Origin: Bacteroidales bacterium
GTDB lineage: Bacteria; Bacteroidota; Bacteroidia; Bacteroidales; JAFGXI01
Assembly: GCA_016936665.1 (NCBI GenBank)
Contig: JAFGXI010000009.1
Coordinates: 150,648 to 214,647 of the forward strand
Length of the DNA stretch: 64,000 nt
Reading direction: 5' to 3'
Shown here piece by piece: positions 34,058 to 43,237 of this stretch (its first letter is position 1; every line of letters begins with the position of its first letter). The notes under the pieces are model-generated. The model saw only the letters and a list, made by a program, of their open reading frames with translations, made no database searches and was not told the origin of the DNA. The position numbers and the translations under genes were made by a program.

Positions 34058-35482
34058 ATGAAACAGATATCAAAATTATTATCAATATCCTTATTCCTAT
34101 TTTACTTTCAAAGTTTAGCCCAAGACACATGGGGATTAGACCGTTGCATTTCGTTCGCACTAGATAATAACATTCAAATTAAGAAATACGAGTTAAGTAC
34201 GCAAATGCAGTCGAACCAACTCAAACAAGCTAAAATTTCTTTAGCTCCTAGTTTAAATGGGTCTTTAAGCCGAAATGTCTCTTTCGGAAGATCTGTAGAT
34301 GCATATACTAACGACTTTACTGAGGATCGCACCATGACCGATAACTACTCAATCAGTAGCTCGGTTACACTTTTCAACGGATTTCAGAAAATCAATGCTA
34401 TTAAAAAAAATCAACTCGATTTACAAGCCTACCTTTCCGATTTAAGAAAGTTTAAAAACGACATTTCGCTGAATGTTGCTTCTTCTTATTTGAACGTATT
34501 GTTTAATTTGGAGATTTTAGAAACTAGCGAGGCTCAATTGGCAATTACTAAATTACAGGTCGACAGAATTCAGAAACTAGTCGATGCCGGTAGTTTAGCA
34601 CAAGGCGATCTTCTAGAAATCGAAGCTCAGGTTGCCAATGAAGAACTAGCAAAGGTCAATTACGAAAACCAATTGGCCATGTCCATCCTAAATTTAAAAC
34701 AACTTCTTGAACTCGATACGCTTAACAATTTCGAAATTGCTAGACCCAATGTCGATATTGAAGCAATTAATTTGCCTCCCAATGCCTCAGCTATTTACGA
34801 TTATGCCATTAAAGAAATGCCGGAAATTTTGAGCGCAGAATATAAGCTTAGATCGTACGAAAAAAGCCTATCTATCGCCAAAGGAGGCAGAAGTCCTCAG
34901 CTCAGTTTAGGAGCTGGTATAAACTCCGGCTACTCCGATGCACGAATGGAACAAACTTTAACAGGAAGCCAGGATATTCCTTACGGATATACTGTAGATG
35001 CCAGTGGAACTCAGTTACCAACATACATTATACAACCCACCTACGATTTAAATACGAAATCCTTTGGCGATCAGCTTCGCGATAACAGAAACACCTATGT
35101 GGGGCTTTCGCTAAGCATTCCTATTTTTAATGGGTGGCAGGTAAACACTAACATTAGCAACAGTAAAATTAATGTACTGAACGCACAATACGATTTAGAG
35201 CTTGAGAAAAAAACTTTATTCAAGGATATTCAGCAAAAATATTTGGATGCTATTTCGGCGCAAAAAAAATACATCGCTACAAAAGCCGCTTTACAATCGG
35301 CTAGCGAATCGTTTTTATATACTCAAAAAAAATATGAAGTAGGCTTAATTAATAGTCTGGATTACAATTTGGCAAAAAATAAAGTTACGAAAGCTCAATC
35401 GGATTTACTGCAAGCAAAATACGAATTTTTATTTGCCGTTAAAATACTAGACTTTTACCAAGGAAAACCCATCGCCCTATAA
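34058..35482 (+). CDS. TolC family outer-membrane efflux protein
   Basis: A 474-residue outer-membrane channel subunit. The signal peptide covers about 1-21 (LAQ), followed by two repeats of long heptad-rich helices with beta segments (around 80-105 and 320-345), the TolC layout. It would form the exit duct of a tripartite pump or type I secretion system. The membrane-fusion protein follows 12 bases later, but no inner-membrane transporter gene is adjacent. Confidence 0.92.
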   Translation: MKQISKLLSISLFLFYFQSLAQDTWGLDRCISFALDNNIQIKKYELSTQMQSNQLKQAKISLAPSLNGSLSRNVSFGRSVDAYTNDFTEDRTMTDNYSISSSVTLFNGFQKINAIKKNQLDLQAYLSDLRKFKNDISLNVASSYLNVLFNLEILETSEAQLAITKLQVDRIQKLVDAGSLAQGDLLEIEAQVANEELAKVNYENQLAMSILNLKQLLELDTLNNFEIARPNVDIEAINLPPNASAIYDYAIKEMPEILSAEYKLRSYEKSLSIAKGGRSPQLSLGAGINSGYSDARMEQTLTGSQDIPYGYTVDASGTQLPTYIIQPTYDLNTKSFGDQLRDNRNTYVGLSLSIPIFNGWQVNTNISNSKINVLNAQYDLELEKKTLFKDIQQKYLDAISAQKKYIATKAALQSASESFLYTQKKYEVGLINSLDYNLAKNKVTKAQSDLLQAKYEFLFAVKILDFYQGKPIAL

Positions 35483-35494
35483 TAAGAAAAAAAA

Positions 35495-36733
35495 ATGAAA
35501 CGAAAATATATTATTTGGATTGCTCTTTTGTTTGTAACAATAGTTGTTACGGTGATAGCTGTGAAAGGTAAAAAGCAACATGCTTTTATGGTTGAAGTAG
35601 AAAAACCTCAATTAAGAGATATTACTGAAATGATTACGGCAAATGGGAAGATACAACCCGAAAAAGAAGTAAAAATATCGGCCGACGTATCGGGAGAAAT
35701 CACAGAACTTCTTGTAAAAGAAGGGGATAAGATAAAAGAAGGACAAGTATTAGTAAAAATCAATCCAGAAATTTACCAATCGCAAATCGAAAGAATGGAG
35801 GCTTCGTTAAATGCTTCTAAAGCTCAATTACTGCAATCGGAAGCACAACTTATCGATAAAGAAAATCAGTTTAATAGGCAAAAGAAATTATACGAACAAA
35901 ATGCAATTTCCGAATTGGAGTATGAACAAGCCGAAACCAATTTTAAAGTTTCGAAAGCCAGCTTCGACGCTGCTAACTTCTCTGTTTTAAGTTCCGAAGC
36001 CTCATTAAAAGAAGCTAAAGAGAATCTTAGAAAAACCACCATTTATGCGCCCATTTCAGGAACTGTTTCGCAGCTTAATGTAGAACAAGGCGAAAGAGTA
36101 GTAGGAACTATGCAAATGACCGGTACAGAAATTATGCGTATTGCCAACTTAAATCGCATGGAAGTTAAGGTTGATGTTAACGAAAACGACATCATCAGAG
36201 TTAAAAAAAACGACACAGCTTATATCGAAGTCGATGCTTATTTAGATCGAAAATTTAAAGGGCTTGTTACCGAAATAGCTAATTCAGCAAATACAACAGG
36301 CACTTCTGTAGATCAAGTGACCAACTTCGAGGTGAAAATCTTAATTCTATCCAGTTCATATCAGGATTTAATAGACACTTTAAGCAACAAGCGATATCCG
36401 TTTAGACCTGGCATGTCGGCTACCGTTGATATACGCACCGAAACAGAAACACAAGCCATCAGTCTTCCAATAGAAGCGGTTACAGCTAAATCAGATAGTT
36501 CAAACCCTGATGAACTCAATGAAATGGTTTATCTGTTCAATAATGGTTTTGCTAAAGGCGCAAAAGTTAAAACTGGTATTCAAAACAATCAGTACATCGT
36601 TATAGAATCCGGTATCGATACGAGTATGGAAGTTATTACTGCTCCTTATACAATAATTAACAAACAACTAAAGGAAGGGAGTGCGGTTGAGAAGATGCAA
36701 GGCGGTTTTATTAATAAAGAAAAAGCTGAATAA
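35495..36733 (+). CDS. Efflux RND/MacA-type periplasmic adaptor subunit
   Basis: A 412-residue periplasmic adaptor tethered by an N-terminal helix (about 5-24). It has the split biotinyl-lipoyl domain (VSGEITELLVKEGDKIKEG and, after the hairpin, APISGTVSQLNVEQGERV), a long coiled-coil hairpin (about 95-185) and a beta-barrel domain. The layout is closest to MacA-like adaptors that work with MacB ABC transporters. It ends the TolC operon; the inner-membrane partner must be encoded elsewhere. Confidence 0.92.
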   Translation: MKRKYIIWIALLFVTIVVTVIAVKGKKQHAFMVEVEKPQLRDITEMITANGKIQPEKEVKISADVSGEITELLVKEGDKIKEGQVLVKINPEIYQSQIERMEASLNASKAQLLQSEAQLIDKENQFNRQKKLYEQNAISELEYEQAETNFKVSKASFDAANFSVLSSEASLKEAKENLRKTTIYAPISGTVSQLNVEQGERVVGTMQMTGTEIMRIANLNRMEVKVDVNENDIIRVKKNDTAYIEVDAYLDRKFKGLVTEIANSANTTGTSVDQVTNFEVKILILSSSYQDLIDTLSNKRYPFRPGMSATVDIRTETETQAISLPIEAVTAKSDSSNPDELNEMVYLFNNGFAKGAKVKTGIQNNQYIVIESGIDTSMEVITAPYTIINKQLKEGSAVEKMQGGFINKEKAE

Positions 36734-36737
36734 TAAA

Positions 36738-36775
36738 TTTTAATATGTAGTAAGATTAACTACGTAATATTAAAA
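36738..36775. terminator. Hairpin between convergent adaptor and nitrilase genes
   Basis: TTTTAATAT-GTAGT (36738-36751) pairs with ACTAC and ATATTAAAA (36759-36763 and 36767-36775) around a 7-base loop, with a 3-base bulge. It spans the junction of two convergent genes and could act on both strands, but neither side has a clean T-tract, so the call is weak. Confidence 0.35.
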
Positions 36776-37551
36776 GCGTCGGCATCCAAATGTGCAGGGA
36801 ACTTTGCTCTGAATTCGTTTAAATTGTTTTTATTAATTTCTATTGTTTCGATACCTTCGGCAAAAGGGGCAAATTCGAAAAGCGTATCGCCTTTATAATC
36901 AATTAAAGCTGAATCTCCTGAATGTTGAATGTCGTTACCATCGTTTCCTACCCTATTAACACCGGCAACATAGGCCAGATTTTCAATCGCTCTGGCTCTT
37001 AACAAAGTCTTCCATGGTTCCGATCGCCTCTCTGGCCAATTTGCTACGTATATTAGTAAATCGTAAGTTTTCTCTTGCCTTTGTCTCGACCATACCGGAA
37101 ATCGTAAATCGTAACAGACCAAAGGTCTTATCTTCCAACCTTTATAATCGATAATCAGCCACTGATCTCCCGATGCGTAGTGCCGGTCTTCATTGGCCAT
37201 TCGAAACAAATGCCGTTTATCGTAATATTGAAAAGAACCATCGGGAAAAACAAAATAGGCTCTATTAAAAAACTGATTATTTTCTTTTACTATAACACTT
37301 CCTAAAACAGCCGACTGGTATGTACTTGCCCAATTTTGCATTTGAGTTAGCACTTCCCCCTGCTTTGGCTCAGATAATAATTGAGGCTTCATAGAAAAGC
37401 CGGTAGCGAACATCTCGGGCAGTATTATTAAATCTGTTTTTTGAATTTGGTTTAAACGATCGCTAATGCTATTCAGATTACTCTTTTTGTTCTCCCAAAC
37501 CAAATCTGTTTGAACTAATGTTACCAAGAGATTGTCTGAGGAACGCATCAT
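36760..37551 (-). CDS. Carbon-nitrogen hydrolase (YafV/omega-amidase-like nitrilase)
   Basis: A 263-residue cytoplasmic amidase of the nitrilase superfamily. The Glu-Lys-Cys triad is Glu46 (LPEMFATGF), Lys112 (YDKRHLF) and Cys146 (PLVCYDLRFP). The FSM and RHLF pattern is that of YafV/NIT2-like omega-amidases, which hydrolyse alpha-ketoglutaramate or ketosuccinamate in metabolite repair. Its ATG directly abuts the stop of the OmpA-like gene, so the two are co-transcribed. Confidence 0.9.
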   Translation of the reverse strand: MMRSSDNLLVTLVQTDLVWENKKSNLNSISDRLNQIQKTDLIILPEMFATGFSMKPQLLSEPKQGEVLTQMQNWASTYQSAVLGSVIVKENNQFFNRAYFVFPDGSFQYYDKRHLFRMANEDRHYASGDQWLIIDYKGWKIRPLVCYDLRFPVWSRQRQEKTYDLLIYVANWPERRSEPWKTLLRARAIENLAYVAGVNRVGNDGNDIQHSGDSALIDYKGDTLFEFAPFAEGIETIEINKNNLNEFRAKFPAHLDADAFNIT

Positions 37552-38265
37552 TTAGCTTTTATAATCGAGACTAAGTACTTTAAACTCGATGCGATTATTC
37601 ATAGCGCGGCCTTCTTCGTTATTGTTAAACCCAATAGGACGGGTTGGGCCATAAGCTTTAACCTCAATACGATCGGCTTTTATTTTATTTTTTTTCAAAT
37701 ATTCGGCCACTACTTCGGCGCGCTTAAGCGACAAATCCATATTTTCTTGAAGACCACCAACGTTATCGGTATGTCCTCCTAATTCTATCTTAATTTTTTT
37801 ATTCAGTTTTAAAAACTCCACAAAGCGATCCAACTCAAAATAAGATTCTGGAAGAAGTTCAGCTGTTTTGTCTTTAAAGAATAAATTGTTGATGCGCACT
37901 ACCTGATCGACCATTAATGGAGCTAAAAATAAATTTTGCTCATCAACTTCTTGGTATTCATTCAAATCGCTAACATCTAGATTATTAGTAACACTGTAAT
38001 AGCCTTCTGCTATTGCCATATAACTGTAGCGTTTACCGTAAGGTAGAATAATTTTATAACTGCCATCCATGGGGTTAATTCTAGCAATTCCTGCTTGTTT
38101 TCCGCTTGGGAGTTCTTCGTACACAACTCGAACATCGACATCGACCGGTTGCATGTTTCTTTCGTTAAGGGCTTTGCCAGAAACCAACAATACTGGTTTG
38201 CTACCTTGCGCAATTGCAAATTGTATAGAGAGAACAGATAAAAAGGTAAGTAAAATAGTCTTCAT
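37552..38265 (-). CDS. OmpA-family peptidoglycan-binding protein
   Basis: A 237-residue exported protein: signal peptide about 1-19 (AIAQ), a beta-rich N-terminal domain resembling a carboxypeptidase-regulatory-like fold (about 25-110), then an OmpA C-terminal domain (about 120-232). The OmpA domain carries the GGHTDNVG turn and LSLKRAEVVAEYL and NRIEFKV segments that bind peptidoglycan. It probably links the envelope to the cell wall. It has its own promoter and precedes the amidase gene without a gap. Confidence 0.9.
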   Translation of the reverse strand: MKTILLTFLSVLSIQFAIAQGSKPVLLVSGKALNERNMQPVDVDVRVVYEELPSGKQAGIARINPMDGSYKIILPYGKRYSYMAIAEGYYSVTNNLDVSDLNEYQEVDEQNLFLAPLMVDQVVRINNLFFKDKTAELLPESYFELDRFVEFLKLNKKIKIELGGHTDNVGGLQENMDLSLKRAEVVAEYLKKNKIKADRIEVKAYGPTRPIGFNNNEEGRAMNNRIEFKVLSLDYKS

Positions 38266-38325
38266 AAACTTTTTTTATTCGGCACACAAAATCCGAGCCT
38301 AGTTGTACTTGAGTAGTTTGTGGAA

Positions 38326-38357
38326 CAAATTTATAAATGTTTTTATGACTTTTCAAG
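38326..38357 (-). promoter_or_regulatory. Promoter of the OmpA-like/amidase operon
   Basis: On the minus strand, CTTG (38357-38354), a 20-base spacer and TAAATTTG (38333-38326) form a TTTG/TAnnTTTG-type promoter, 60 bases upstream of the ATG. Confidence 0.6.
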
Positions 38358-38372
38358 TTTTAATAAATTGAT

Positions 38373-39140
38373 TTAATGGCCAATGTATTCTTGCATTTTT
38401 TCGATAAAAAATTCTTTTCTTCTTCTGGAGATAGGAACAATAGTGCCATCAGTCATTTCGATATATCCTCCATCTTTTACCACATATTTTTTTACATGTT
38501 CTAAATTGATTAGATGTGAATTATGTGGTCTGAAGAAGTCGTTATCGAGCAACATATTTTCGAATTCTTTGAGATTTTTTGAAACCAATATTTTCTGATC
38601 TTTAGCCAAGAAAATCATCGAATAACTACCTTCTGCTTCTACTCTCGAAATTTCTGTTATCTCAATATAAATCTGCCCTTCCGAAGTAGGAACCATAATC
38701 TTAGTTGGTTTGCTCGTTTTAAGATTTTCCAATAAAACATCATATTTGTTCATCGACTTAGATTCCGTTTTCTTTTGGGAATTAACCCTCGATTCTGCCT
38801 TATCGACTGCTTCGATAAACTCTTCAATATCTATTGGTTTAAGAATATAATCGATGGCTGAGTATTTAAATGCTTTAATTGCAAAATTGTTGTATGCTGT
38901 AATAAAAATGACTTCAAAGTTACGTTCCGGAAGCATTTCCAGCAAATCGAACCCGTTACCTCTTGGCATTTCAATATCTAAAAATACTAAATCGGGTTGC
39001 TGCGACAGAATTACTTGACGACCTTCTGCGGCAGAAGATGCAGTTCCTACAACTTCGGCATTGGAGCAATATTCGTTTATTATAAGTTCAATTGAATTTA
39101 TTGCGTCTTGTTCGTCGTCAACTATTACAACTCTTATCAT
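38373..39140 (-). CDS. LytTR-family response regulator
   Basis: A 255-residue DNA-binding response regulator. The receiver domain (about 1-120) has the acidic pocket VDDE and the phosphoacceptor Asp55 in VFLDIEMP, with Lys in ILKPI. The C-terminal LytTR domain (about 150-250) has the SHLINLEHV and RRRKEFF pattern. It lies six bases downstream of the propeller histidine kinase, so the two form a two-component pair. No target operon can be read from the sequence. Confidence 0.94.
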   Translation of the reverse strand: MIRVVIVDDEQDAINSIELIINEYCSNAEVVGTASSAAEGRQVILSQQPDLVFLDIEMPRGNGFDLLEMLPERNFEVIFITAYNNFAIKAFKYSAIDYILKPIDIEEFIEAVDKAESRVNSQKKTESKSMNKYDVLLENLKTSKPTKIMVPTSEGQIYIEITEISRVEAEGSYSMIFLAKDQKILVSKNLKEFENMLLDNDFFRPHNSHLINLEHVKKYVVKDGGYIEMTDGTIVPISRRRKEFFIEKMQEYIGH

Positions 39141-39146
39141 ATTAGT

Positions 39147-42050
39147 TTATTTTGAAAAGGTTATTCTAACTTTTGTGCCTATTGCCATACCATTCTGATC
39201 TTTTTTATCGATATACTCAACAGCAATATCTTTTTTATATATGTTGTTAATTAATTCTATTCTATTTTGAGTTATCGATGTTCCCATGGATTTATGAGTG
39301 CTATTTTTCTTCTCGTTAATTTCTCTAGATTTTTCTCTTCCCACGCCATTGTCTTCTATTACACAAATTATTTTATCTTCAGTGGCATCGAAATCGATTT
39401 TTAAAAATCCATTGCTCTGAGCTTCTCTGTTCATTATGCCATGCCAAATTGCATTTTCGATATATGGTTGAATAAGCATCGGAGGTAATTTCGTTCCTAA
39501 GATATCAATTTCCGGATTAATTTCCACCTGGTATTGCAACTTTTCTTTAAACCGTAGTGCTTCTAATTCTAAATATAGATTTAATGTAACCAATTCTTTC
39601 TCAAGTGTTATTAAAGAGCTTTGTGAGTTTTCTAATATCAATCGAATTAGTTTTGAAAATTTGCTTAGAAATTTGTTCGAGAGCCTGATGTCATTTTGTA
39701 AAATATAATGTTGAATAGCGTTAAGAGAGTTAAAAATAAAATGCGGGTTCATCTGGCGAGTGAGTGCCATCTGCCTATATTCATTAATTTCTCTATTGAT
39801 TCTTTCTTTCTTCTTTCGTATTTGTATACGTGTAGAATAAACCATTACGATTGCTAAGACTACAAGAAGCAGAATTGCGATGTAAAACCAAATTTGCATC
39901 CAAAACGGGCTGGAAACTTCTATATGTATTATTTTCCGGTTGTTGCTCCAATACCCACTTTCGGTAGCTGCCTCAACAATAAAGTCGTATTTCCCTGTGG
40001 GCAAGAATGGGTAATTGGCTTGTAGATTTTTCGTAACAGTCCAATCGCTATCCAGATTTCTAAGCTTGTATCGATACAAAACTTCTCCCCGACTTTTAAA
40101 ATAGATAGATTTATAGCTGATCGTTAAGTTATTGGAGAAATAGTCGAGTTTAATGTCTATAAGCGAATCGCCAAGAGAATGGTTGTTTATTAAAATGTCT
40201 GTAATAAAAACATCGGGAGATTTCCTACTTAACTTAAAACTGTGATAGTCGAAATAACCAACCCCTTGGTTTGTTGCCACAAACACGTAATCTTTATTAA
40301 CTAATATATCGTTAATTTCGTTTGAAATTAATCCATCTTTAGTCGTAATATTGAGTATTCTTTCATCTGTATCGCCATAATCGACCGGAATTTTACTAAT
40401 CCCTCCTTTGGTTCCGACCCATATATATTTACCATATGCAAAAACAGAAGTAACCGAATTGCTTATTAGTCCGGAACTCTCATTTATAGGCCAAATTGAA
40501 TCGTTAAGAATTTTAACAACACCCGTTCCTGTAATAGTTAGCCATAATGCTCCAAGCTCATCGTCTTTTGAAATGTTTGTGATATTTTGAGCCAAAATCT
40601 TATTGTTCTCGTTATAATTATAAAGCTTGTTATTATCGAACTTCCATAATCCATTTTTACAAGCCAACCACAAAACACCGTTTGGTTCTTGAATAATATC
40701 GGTTACATTAAGTGCTTGAAATTGCTCAACACTACTTTCGAAAAGGAGTTTTGCATTACTAAATCTAGCAAAGCCATTGGATTTACTTATTAAAATATCG
40801 CCATTAATACCTGCATTTATTCCATTAATTACAGAGTGAGGCCCATTGGTATAATCCATTTTATACATATCGACAAGTTCTTCGCCCTCGAAATATGTCA
40901 GTTTATTTTTAAAACTCAACCATAAGCGTCCCCCACTCCAAAACACATCGGTAATTTCGGAAAAATCGGGATTCTCGAATGTGATATTCGAAAGCCCCAA
41001 ATAATGTAGACGAGCAACTGCATGATTTCCGGTAATAGCCCACAAATAATTGTTTGAGAAGTCAAGTTTTTTAATGTTGTTATCCAACAAACCATCTTTT
41101 ACAGTAACTTGTCTGAACAATTCTGATGGGATAAAGTACATCCCATTATTTAATGTAGAGACCCAAATACTATTATCTCTATCACGAATAACAGAACTTA
41201 CTGTATTCCCTCTCAATTCTGAACAATGCGGAGACTGTGTAATGTTTGCGTTCTTATAACAAAATGCGCCTTCCGAATCGAAACCTATCCATAAATTGCC
41301 TTTTGTATCAATTTGAATCGACGAAATGGCCTGCTTATATGTTATAGTCTGTAATTCTCCTTTATAAATATGATGCAATAAATTTTGGTCGGCTAAAAAA
41401 ACTTCTTGGTTTTTTGTAGCAATTTTTACCGGTTCGTTACAAGAAATATCGTCTATATAAACTGTGTATATTGCATCTCGAGTATAAACTTGGATGGGTG
41501 CATCAATAAATGAAATAAAATACTCTAGCTTACCATTTCTTAGGTCGATAATATTTTCGTGATTGAGAATATTATAAAGAGTATCTACAACACCCTGTTT
41601 ATCGATATGAAAACGACCTTTTCCAAAAATATTGAATGTAAGCTCATTATTTTCTATTTTAAAACTTTTGGGTTCGATGATTTCGAAATCTTTTATAATG
41701 CTAATAATCGTGTCATTATAAGCGTACGAATTCATTATATCGTTTGCATAATATATAAAGTATCCCGATTTCGACAAAAACCAAACTTTACCTTCGTCAT
41801 CTATCGACATACTAATTATTTCATTATCGGGTAGGTTTGTACTCACATCGAAATGAACAACCGTATAGCCATCGAACTTCATAATTCCATTGCTGCTAGT
41901 CATCCAAATATTACCTTGTTTATCTTGAAGCATTTGAGTTATTGTAGAACTTGAGAGCCCATTATCAGTAGTAAAATGCTTATAAACAACCTCTTGAGCC
42001 TCAATATTAAAGCTAAATAAGCATAATAATATGACTACAAAATACCTCAC
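39147..42050 (-). CDS. Two-component propeller sensor histidine kinase (LytS type)
   Basis: A 967-residue membrane sensor. The signal peptide (about 1-18) is followed by a large periplasmic region built of repeated two-component propeller blades (GNIWMTSSNG, GNLWIGFD, NSIWVSTLN and others), then a Y_Y_Y domain (about 640-725) and a membrane helix near 730-750. The cytoplasmic LytS-type kinase has the QMNPHFIFNSLNAIQHYI phosphoacceptor helix and an ATPase with PYIENAIWHG and EDNGVG. Such kinases often sense glycans, but no polysaccharide-utilisation genes lie here. The start is GTG, one base after rlmB. Confidence 0.93.
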   Translation of the reverse strand: MRYFVVILLCLFSFNIEAQEVVYKHFTTDNGLSSSTITQMLQDKQGNIWMTSSNGIMKFDGYTVVHFDVSTNLPDNEIISMSIDDEGKVWFLSKSGYFIYYANDIMNSYAYNDTIISIIKDFEIIEPKSFKIENNELTFNIFGKGRFHIDKQGVVDTLYNILNHENIIDLRNGKLEYFISFIDAPIQVYTRDAIYTVYIDDISCNEPVKIATKNQEVFLADQNLLHHIYKGELQTITYKQAISSIQIDTKGNLWIGFDSEGAFCYKNANITQSPHCSELRGNTVSSVIRDRDNSIWVSTLNNGMYFIPSELFRQVTVKDGLLDNNIKKLDFSNNYLWAITGNHAVARLHYLGLSNITFENPDFSEITDVFWSGGRLWLSFKNKLTYFEGEELVDMYKMDYTNGPHSVINGINAGINGDILISKSNGFARFSNAKLLFESSVEQFQALNVTDIIQEPNGVLWLACKNGLWKFDNNKLYNYNENNKILAQNITNISKDDELGALWLTITGTGVVKILNDSIWPINESSGLISNSVTSVFAYGKYIWVGTKGGISKIPVDYGDTDERILNITTKDGLISNEINDILVNKDYVFVATNQGVGYFDYHSFKLSRKSPDVFITDILINNHSLGDSLIDIKLDYFSNNLTISYKSIYFKSRGEVLYRYKLRNLDSDWTVTKNLQANYPFLPTGKYDFIVEAATESGYWSNNRKIIHIEVSSPFWMQIWFYIAILLLVVLAIVMVYSTRIQIRKKKERINREINEYRQMALTRQMNPHFIFNSLNAIQHYILQNDIRLSNKFLSKFSKLIRLILENSQSSLITLEKELVTLNLYLELEALRFKEKLQYQVEINPEIDILGTKLPPMLIQPYIENAIWHGIMNREAQSNGFLKIDFDATEDKIICVIEDNGVGREKSREINEKKNSTHKSMGTSITQNRIELINNIYKKDIAVEYIDKKDQNGMAIGTKVRITFSK

Positions 42051-42051
42051 T

Positions 42052-42783
42052 CTATAATCGCTGTTTTACAGCTTCGAATGCTAATATTCCAGCTGCTACC
42101 GATACATTTAATGAATTGAATGCATTTGCCATAGGGATTTTCAACATCGCATCGGCTTGCCTTATAGCAGCTTCTGATACGCCAACATCTTCGGCTCCCA
42201 TCACAATTGCTACCGGACTTGAGAAGTCGTGATTAAAATAATATTGTTCAGCTTTTTCGCTAGCTGCAACCACCGAAACACCTGAATTTTGCAAGTACCG
42301 AATCGTATCTGCTAAATGGTGTGTTCTGCAAACCGGAATTTTCAGCAATGCGCCCGCCGATGTTTTGACCGCATCTTCGCTAACTCTTGCAAAACCTTGC
42401 GATGGGATAATAATTGCATCGAAACCTGCAGAATAGCAAGTTCTGGCAATAGCCCCAAAATTTCTGACATCGGTAATTCCATCTAAAATCATTATTAGAG
42501 GCAATCTTCCTTCTTCAAATATTTGAGGCATTAAATCATCAATTTGATAAAAAGGTATTGGCGAAATAAAAGCAATTACGCCTTGATGGTTTTTCTTGGT
42601 TAATCGATCGAGCTTTTCGTCGGGTACTAAAGAAAATGGAACCCTATGCTCTTTAGCCAATTGTTTAATTTGATGAACAATGTCCTCGTTTTTACCTCTT
42701 CGTATGAGTATTTTATCGATGTTTTGGTTGCCATCGAGAGCTTCTAGAACCGGGTTTAGACCGTATATAAAATCGTTTTGCAT
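42052..42783 (-). CDS. rlmB: 23S rRNA (guanosine-2'-O-)-methyltransferase RlmB-like
   Basis: A SPOUT-class methyltransferase for 23S rRNA. The N-terminal substrate-binding part begins IYGLNPVLEAL, and the trefoil-knot motifs are present: ILDGITDVRNFGAIART, IVMGAEDVGVS and IPMANAFNSLNVSVAAG. I start it at the ATG at 42783 (243 residues), because the extra N-terminal 14 residues of the longer frame are hydrophobic and not family-like. It precedes the histidine kinase by one base, so transcription may run through. Confidence 0.92.
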   Translation of the reverse strand: MQNDFIYGLNPVLEALDGNQNIDKILIRRGKNEDIVHQIKQLAKEHRVPFSLVPDEKLDRLTKKNHQGVIAFISPIPFYQIDDLMPQIFEEGRLPLIMILDGITDVRNFGAIARTCYSAGFDAIIIPSQGFARVSEDAVKTSAGALLKIPVCRTHHLADTIRYLQNSGVSVVAASEKAEQYYFNHDFSSPVAIVMGAEDVGVSEAAIRQADAMLKIPMANAFNSLNVSVAAGILAFEAVKQRL

Positions 42784-42845
42784 TCTGTTGATTATGAAAG
42801 TGTAATAAAATTTAAAATTAATCAATTAGCTGGAACTAAAAGAAA

Positions 42846-42873
42846 AGAGGCTACTCAAATTTGAATAGCCTCT
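42846..42873 (-). terminator. Rho-independent terminator of rpmE2
   Basis: AGAGGCTA (42846-42853) pairs with TAGCCTCT (42866-42873), extended by an inner TCA/TGA stem. The minus strand continues into TTTTCTTTTAG. It lies 23 bases beyond the rpmE2 stop. Confidence 0.82.
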
Positions 42874-42895
42874 CATATATCTTTTAAAAATCGTC

Positions 42896-43150
42896 TTATT
42901 TTTTAAGATGATTTTTGTATTTGCTTCTAAATTTATCAACACGACCAGCCGAGTCAACCAGTTTCATTTTACCGGTATAGAAAGGGTGAGACGAGCTTGA
43001 AATTTCTAATTTAACCAAAGGATAAGTTGTTCCATCGATATCGATAGTATCTTTGGTATCTGCTGTCGACCTAGTTAAGAATACATGTTCATTAGACATG
43101 TCCTTGAAGACAACTAGGCGATAATTTTCAGGATGTATACCTTTTTTCAT
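42896..43150 (-). CDS. rpmE2: 50S ribosomal protein L31 type B
   Basis: An 84-residue ribosomal protein. It lacks the zinc-binding cysteines of L31 type A, which with its length makes it the zinc-independent type B form. [20 protein letters not shown] and [10 protein letters not shown] match the family. It is monocistronic with its own promoter and terminator. Confidence 0.97.
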   Translation of the reverse strand: MKKGIHPENYRLVVFKDMSNEHVFLTRSTADTKDTIDIDGTTYPLVKLEISSSSHPFYTGKMKLVDSAGRVDKFRSKYKNHLKK

Positions 43151-43184
43151 TGTTTGTATCTTTATAATTCAAAATTTCGGACTG

Positions 43185-43215
43185 CAAAGATAATCTTAAT
43201 TCGATAAATAACAAG
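43185..43215 (-). promoter_or_regulatory. Promoter of rpmE2
   Basis: On the minus strand, CTTG, a 19-base spacer and TATCTTTG (43192-43185) form a good Bacteroidota promoter, 34 bases upstream of the ATG. Confidence 0.65.
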
Positions 43216-43237
43216 CTTATCAACAACAATTTGTTGA

